Shown one piece after another: positions 5,618 to 8,767 of a stretch of DNA of 8,767 bases. The position numbers were made by a program, and so were the translations under genes. This DNA comes from an uncultured Erysipelotrichaceae bacterium. GTDB taxonomy: Bacteria > Bacillota_I > Bacilli_A > Erysipelotrichales > Erysipelotrichaceae. The DNA lies in the NCBI GenBank assembly GCA_902795875.1, contig CADBND010000177.1, forward strand, positions 1 through 8,767, read 5' to 3'. The notes under the pieces are model-generated. The model saw nothing but the letters and a program-made list of their open reading frames with translations, had not been told where the DNA came from and did not search any database. The first letter of the stretch is position 1. Each line of letters starts with the position of its first letter.

Positions 5618-7072
5618 CTATTCGCCGAGATCTTCGCCGTTGGAAGCGCAGACCTTCTGATACCAGTAATAAGAATCCTTCAAAGACCGCTTGCCGCTGC
5701 CGTTTCCGTAGTTGTCGTAATCGACATAAATGAAGCCGTAGCGTTTTTCGATCTCCGAAGAGGAACAGGAGATGATATCGATCGGACCCCAGGGATAGTA
5801 ACCTCTGAGATCGACGCCGTCTTTCACCGCTTCTTCGAAGGCCTTGATGTGGTCTCTGAGATATGCGATACGATAATCGTCATGAATGCTTCCATCCGCT
5901 TCGACCTTATCGTAAGCACCCAGGCCGTTCTCGGTGATATACAACGGTTTCTGATATCTGTCCCAGTACTCATTCAATGCGATACGCAGTCCGATCGGAT
6001 CGATCGACCAGCCCCAGTCAGAAGCCGGGATGTCAGGATTGGGTACCTGTCCAAGTTCCGTATGCAGATAAGGTTCTTCACCGGACAGTCTCGTATAGTA
6101 ATAACTCAATGAAACGAAATCGACCGTACCCTCTTTCAGAGCTTCCTCATCACCCGGATAGAATTCGATATGCAGATCATGATCATCGAAATACCTCAAG
6201 GCATAGCCCGGGTAATATCCTCTGACCATGATGTCGCCATAGAGATATTCCATCTGATTGTGACGCATGTTCCAGAAGACATCCTCCGGTCTGTGTGAGA
6301 TCGGATAAGTCAGATTGGAACAGAACATCATGCCTATCTGGTTTTCCGGATCGACCTCATGACCGATCTTGGTTGCCTTGGCACAAGCTACCATCTCGTT
6401 GTGAACGCCCTGATACTTGGCTTCCAGAAGATTGTCGACCTTATCAGCCGCAATACCTAAATGGTTGAAAGATTCATGGACGATCAGGTTGATCTGGTTG
6501 ACCACGATCCACTTTTTGACCTTGCCCTTGTATCTCTTGAAACAGACTTCGCAATACTTCACGAAGAAGTCGACGAGCTCCCTGGAATACCAGCCCTTAT
6601 ATTTGAGAGCCAGGTTCAAAGGCATCTCATAATGACTGAGCGTGATCAGAGGCTCCAGACCGTTTTCGATCATGCAGTCAAAGAGACGGTCATAGAAAGC
6701 CAGACCTTCTTCGTTCGGTTGCGCATCATCGCCATTCGGGAAGATCCTCGCCCAGTTGATGGAAGTACGCAGAGAGTTCATACCCGAACCGGCGAGGAGC
6801 TTGATGTCTTCTTCATAGGTGTGATAGAAGTCGATGCCTCTTCTCTTGGGATAGAGCAAGTCGTCTTCCTTCATCGCCCTTTCGATATAGGCTGTATCGA
6901 TCTCCATGTTGTAACGGTCTTTGGGATCGATGTCGTACTGTGCGCGGTTGATATCTGCCAGGCACCAGCCCTTCCCGCCTTCTTTCCAGGCACCTTCCAT
7001 CTGATTGGCCGCTAAGGCACCGCCCCAGAGGAAGTCTTTGGGAAGGCCGTTTACCTTCGACATTTTCGCCAT
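5618..7072 (-). CDS. GH1 6-phospho-beta-glucosidase-like enzyme with acid/base Glu replaced by Gln (first copy)
   Basis: The 484-residue paralogue of the GH1 gene at 4094-5548. It shares the whole barrel and an almost identical end (WGPIDI, KRYGFIYVD, ASNGED). Visible active-site residues are Q24 in NQMEG, H147 in SHYEMP, N192-Q193 in WIVVNQIN (Gln, codon CAG at 6494-6496, where family members have the acid/base Glu), nucleophile E381 in TENGLGAYD, W428-G429, and the phosphate-site residues S435-S439 and K443-R444-Y445. The product should be a sugar 6-phosphate feeding glycolysis. The ATG at 7072 follows AAAGGGAG by 6 nt and lies 1 nt after the EIIA stop, so the two are translationally linked; ATG 7063 lacks a ribosome site. 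The paralogues differ through the barrel, so they may handle different aglycones. Family is certain. O-glycoside hydrolysis is doubtful; a thioglycosidase or glycosyl-binding role is possible. Confidence 0.93.
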   Translation of the reverse strand: MAKMSKVNGLPKDFLWGGALAANQMEGAWKEGGKGWCLADINRAQYDIDPKDRYNMEIDTAYIERAMKEDDLLYPKRRGIDFYHTYEEDIKLLAGSGMNSLRTSINWARIFPNGDDAQPNEEGLAFYDRLFDCMIENGLEPLITLSHYEMPLNLALKYKGWYSRELVDFFVKYCEVCFKRYKGKVKKWIVVNQINLIVHESFNHLGIAADKVDNLLEAKYQGVHNEMVACAKATKIGHEVDPENQIGMMFCSNLTYPISHRPEDVFWNMRHNQMEYLYGDIMVRGYYPGYALRYFDDHDLHIEFYPGDEEALKEGTVDFVSLSYYYTRLSGEEPYLHTELGQVPNPDIPASDWGWSIDPIGLRIALNEYWDRYQKPLYITENGLGAYDKVEADGSIHDDYRIAYLRDHIKAFEEAVKDGVDLRGYYPWGPIDIISCSSSEIEKRYGFIYVDYDNYGNGSGKRSLKDSYYWYQKVCASNGEDLGE

Positions 7073-7073
7073 A

Positions 7074-7445
7074 TTATTCTCCCTTTAATACGAATCTCTT
7101 ATCGAGAGCCTGTGCGTATTTCAGGAAGTTCTTTGTCATATTGATCTCGACCTGAATGGTCATCAGAGTATCCTGTGCGTGCGCAAATAGAACGGAGTAT
7201 TCCATCTTCTCATCGCCGCCGCGGATATCGCCCTGGATCATTTCGGTCTGAGTGACATGTGCTGCCGTCTGGACCTTTTCCGCATCCTTCAATAAAGCTT
7301 TCGCAGCTTCGTAATCGCCTTCAACGATCTTGTCGAAAGCCTGTGCAGCAAAGTTTCTGGCATCGCCGGAGTTCATGATGATCTCCATTGCCTTGCCAAC
7401 GATATATTCCGTCTTTTCTTCCGGTGTCATTACTTTTTCACTCAT
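7074..7445 (-). CDS. PTS lactose/cellobiose-family EIIA component
   Basis: A soluble all-helical phosphocarrier that takes phosphate from HPr and gives it to EIIB. The 123-residue chain has the family marks NSGDAR (25-30), AHVTQT (62-67) and HAQDTLMT (89-96). H89 matches the phosphorylated His of E. coli ChbA and D92 its metal-binding Asp. The second His of the common HAQDHLM signature is Thr here (T93). I chose ATG 7445 because AAAGGAGA lies 7 nt upstream; an earlier TTG at 7496 would run into the hairpin. It sits between EIIC and the first GH1 gene, 1 nt before the latter. No EIIB gene is visible, so its partner must be encoded elsewhere, possibly just beyond 8767. Cellobiose-like (oligo-beta-glucoside) rather than lactose use is suggested by the separate EIIC and the GH1 neighbours. 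Confidence 0.95.
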   Translation of the reverse strand: MSEKVMTPEEKTEYIVGKAMEIIMNSGDARNFAAQAFDKIVEGDYEAAKALLKDAEKVQTAAHVTQTEMIQGDIRGGDEKMEYSVLFAHAQDTLMTIQVEINMTKNFLKYAQALDKRFVLKGE

Positions 7446-7462
7446 TTGATTTTCTCCTTTTT

Positions 7463-7508
7463 CGAATAAAGAAACGCTGTCGCTGACCTGAGCCAAGACG
7501 ACAGCGTT
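7463..7508 (-). terminator. Intercistronic hairpin between EIIC and EIIA
   Basis: AACGCTGTCG (7499-7508) and CGACAGCGTT (7473-7482) form a perfect 10-bp stem around a 16-nt loop. TTTCTTTATT follows on the minus strand, then the EIIA ribosome site. It is terminator-shaped but lies inside an operon. It may lower expression of the downstream genes relative to EIIC, or act as an RNase-processed 3' end. It does not resemble the RAT sequence bound by BglG/LicT antiterminators. Confidence 0.6.
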
Positions 7509-7524
7509 ACAACACTAGTTCAGA

Positions 7525-8748
7525 TTATTTTTCAGCAGCTTCTTCAGCGAGCTTCTGCTTCTCGTAAGCCTTCAGGAACGGATACCAGATCAGACCTGAA
7601 ACGACGAACTGAGCGATCGCGAAGAGGACACCCATGATCGAACCCTGCGTGGAGATCCAGGTAGAGATCGGATACGGGCAGTACCATAATTCAAACTGGA
7701 TGCGAGGGATCGGAGCCAGCGGGATGATCTTGGTGAAGACCCACAGCATGATCGGCAATACGATACCCTGTAACCACATCGGTACCATGAGCAGCGGGTT
7801 CCATGCGACAGCACCGAAGATGACCGGCTCATTGATATTGAAGATACCCGGAACCAGACAAGCTCTGCCTAAAGCCTTCAATTCTGAAGACTTGGAGAAG
7901 CACATCAGGATGACTAAAGATAAAGTCGCACCGATACCACCGATCCACAGATAGCAGGTATATAACGTAGTCTCAGTGAACAGAGACAGGTTGGCAGTCG
8001 TAGCCGTACCGGCAGCGACCAGCGCCAGGTTGTTGGCGATGTTCTGGACCTTGACCGGCTCGGACATCGGAGTCAATACCCAAGTGGAGATACCCATCGA
8101 GTAGATAAAGCAGTATAAGAAGCAGATGATGACCAGACCCGGGAAGGAATTGGCGATCGTTCCTAACGGAGTGAACAGAGCCTGAATACCACCGGCAATG
8201 TCCAGACCAACGATGTCGACCAGTACCCAACCGCATACGACGATCAGAGCGATCGGCAGCAGTGCATCGAACCACTGTCTTACGAAGTCAGGAATGACGG
8301 AGTCTTCCTTGAAGAACGAGAACTTGGCAAATGCGCCGAACACGAGACCGGAGATGACGCCCGCAAACATTGCGACGAACATACCGTTGGCACCGTATAA
8401 GGCATGACCCTGTCCGGCTTCCTCAAGAGTTTCCGGATTGACGAAGATCATGAACAGCAGTAAGCCTGTGATACCGGCTAATAATCTCTGTTTTCTGAAT
8501 CTCTTCTTTTCACAGTAATTGAACGGGATCAGGAAGGCGACCATCAGAGAGATCTTTGACATCGTCCATCCGAACGGTGTCCAGAATCCGCCATAGAGGA
8601 TCGCTAAGCAGCAGAAGATCGAACCGACAAGAATGAACGGCAGGATCTGCATGAGAGAGTCTTTGATTACAACGATCCACGTGTAATTCGTGACTTTCTG
8701 GAGAGCTGGCGCGAACTTATTCTCGAGCCAATCCATAAATTTTTTCAT
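7525..8748 (-). CDS. PTS cellobiose-family EIIC membrane permease (divergent)
   Basis: The membrane subunit of a PTS permease, which moves a beta-glycoside across the membrane while EIIB phosphorylates it. The 407-residue protein is strongly hydrophobic with about ten membrane segments, an N-terminal amphipathic start (MKKFMDWLENKFAPALQ) and a charged C-terminus (KLAEEAAEK). The family signature IFNINEPVIFG lies at 302-312, with E307 the conserved Glu near the substrate. The usual GIHG motif, whose His is also thought to contact the sugar, seems to be GIST here (219-222, YSMGISTW), so that His is missing by my alignment. The ATG at 8748 has AAGGGG about 11 nt upstream, a rather long spacing. 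It is the first gene of the operon visible, with EIIA and two GH1 genes behind it. Promoter, EIIB and any regulator lie outside the window. Family is sure; substrate is open. Confidence 0.92.
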   Translation of the reverse strand: MKKFMDWLENKFAPALQKVTNYTWIVVIKDSLMQILPFILVGSIFCCLAILYGGFWTPFGWTMSKISLMVAFLIPFNYCEKKRFRKQRLLAGITGLLLFMIFVNPETLEEAGQGHALYGANGMFVAMFAGVISGLVFGAFAKFSFFKEDSVIPDFVRQWFDALLPIALIVVCGWVLVDIVGLDIAGGIQALFTPLGTIANSFPGLVIICFLYCFIYSMGISTWVLTPMSEPVKVQNIANNLALVAAGTATTANLSLFTETTLYTCYLWIGGIGATLSLVILMCFSKSSELKALGRACLVPGIFNINEPVIFGAVAWNPLLMVPMWLQGIVLPIMLWVFTKIIPLAPIPRIQFELWYCPYPISTWISTQGSIMGVLFAIAQFVVSGLIWYPFLKAYEKQKLAEEAAEK

Positions 8749-8767
8749 GTAAGAATTTTCCCCTTTC

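Noticed and set aside
7446..7496. A TTG-initiated N-terminal extension of EIIA (and similar TTG extensions of lysS to 2051 and of the second GH1 to 5563)
   Set aside because: In each case the extension runs through an RNA hairpin or its U-tract, while an internal ATG has a well-placed AAAGGA/AAGGAG-like ribosome site.
1..8767. CRISPR arrays, insertion sequences, tRNA/rRNA genes and attachment sites
   Set aside because: No spaced direct repeats, transposase genes, terminal inverted repeats with duplications, or tRNA/rRNA-like sequences were recognised by eye.

Overview
The window reads as a chromosomal segment of a low-to-moderate GC Firmicute. An Erysipelotrichia-like gut bacterium is my best guess, inferred from gene style and the T-box leader and not proven. 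All six real genes lie on the minus strand, so transcription runs from high to low coordinates. Shine-Dalgarno sequences are AAAGGA/AAGGAG-like, and several apparent upstream TTG starts are replaced by ATG codons with better ribosome sites.

Region A (8748 to 4094) is a sugar operon: a cellobiose-family PTS membrane subunit EIIC, a lactose/cellobiose-family EIIA, and two paralogous GH1 enzymes of the 6-phospho-beta-glucosidase type. The implied pathway is uptake and 6-phosphorylation of a beta-glycoside by the PTS, then cytoplasmic cleavage. EIIB is not in the window. Inverted repeats that could terminate or attenuate transcription lie between EIIC and EIIA, between the two GH1 genes, and after the last GH1 gene. 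EIIA and the first GH1 gene are separated by 1 nt. Both GH1 enzymes carry Gln where the family has its acid/base Glu (NQ-N instead of NE-N), the exchange known from plant myrosinases, while the nucleophile Glu and the sugar-phosphate-site residues are kept. EIIC reads GIST where I expect the family's GIHG. Together these suggest an unusual substrate or chemistry, such as a thioglycoside or a glycoside with a good leaving group. This is the most interesting system in the window.

Region B (4023 to 2447) is a two-gene unit with a 4-nt ATGA overlap: a small two-helix membrane protein of unknown function, and a fusion of a DUF952-like domain to a Cof-type HAD phosphatase.

Region C (2446 to 2031) has no protein gene but is dense in regulation. 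It holds a perfect 28-bp palindrome over a promoter with a consensus TATAAT, an intrinsic terminator about 75 nt further on (so a short sRNA-like transcript is possible), and a T-box riboswitch whose specifier reads AAA (Lys).

Region D (2030 to 108) is lysS, a class II lysyl-tRNA synthetase with an additional C-terminal MetRS/Trbp111-type tRNA-binding domain, followed by a structured terminator at 22-79. The last about 20 bases contain AGAAAGG and may lead into another minus-strand gene outside the window.
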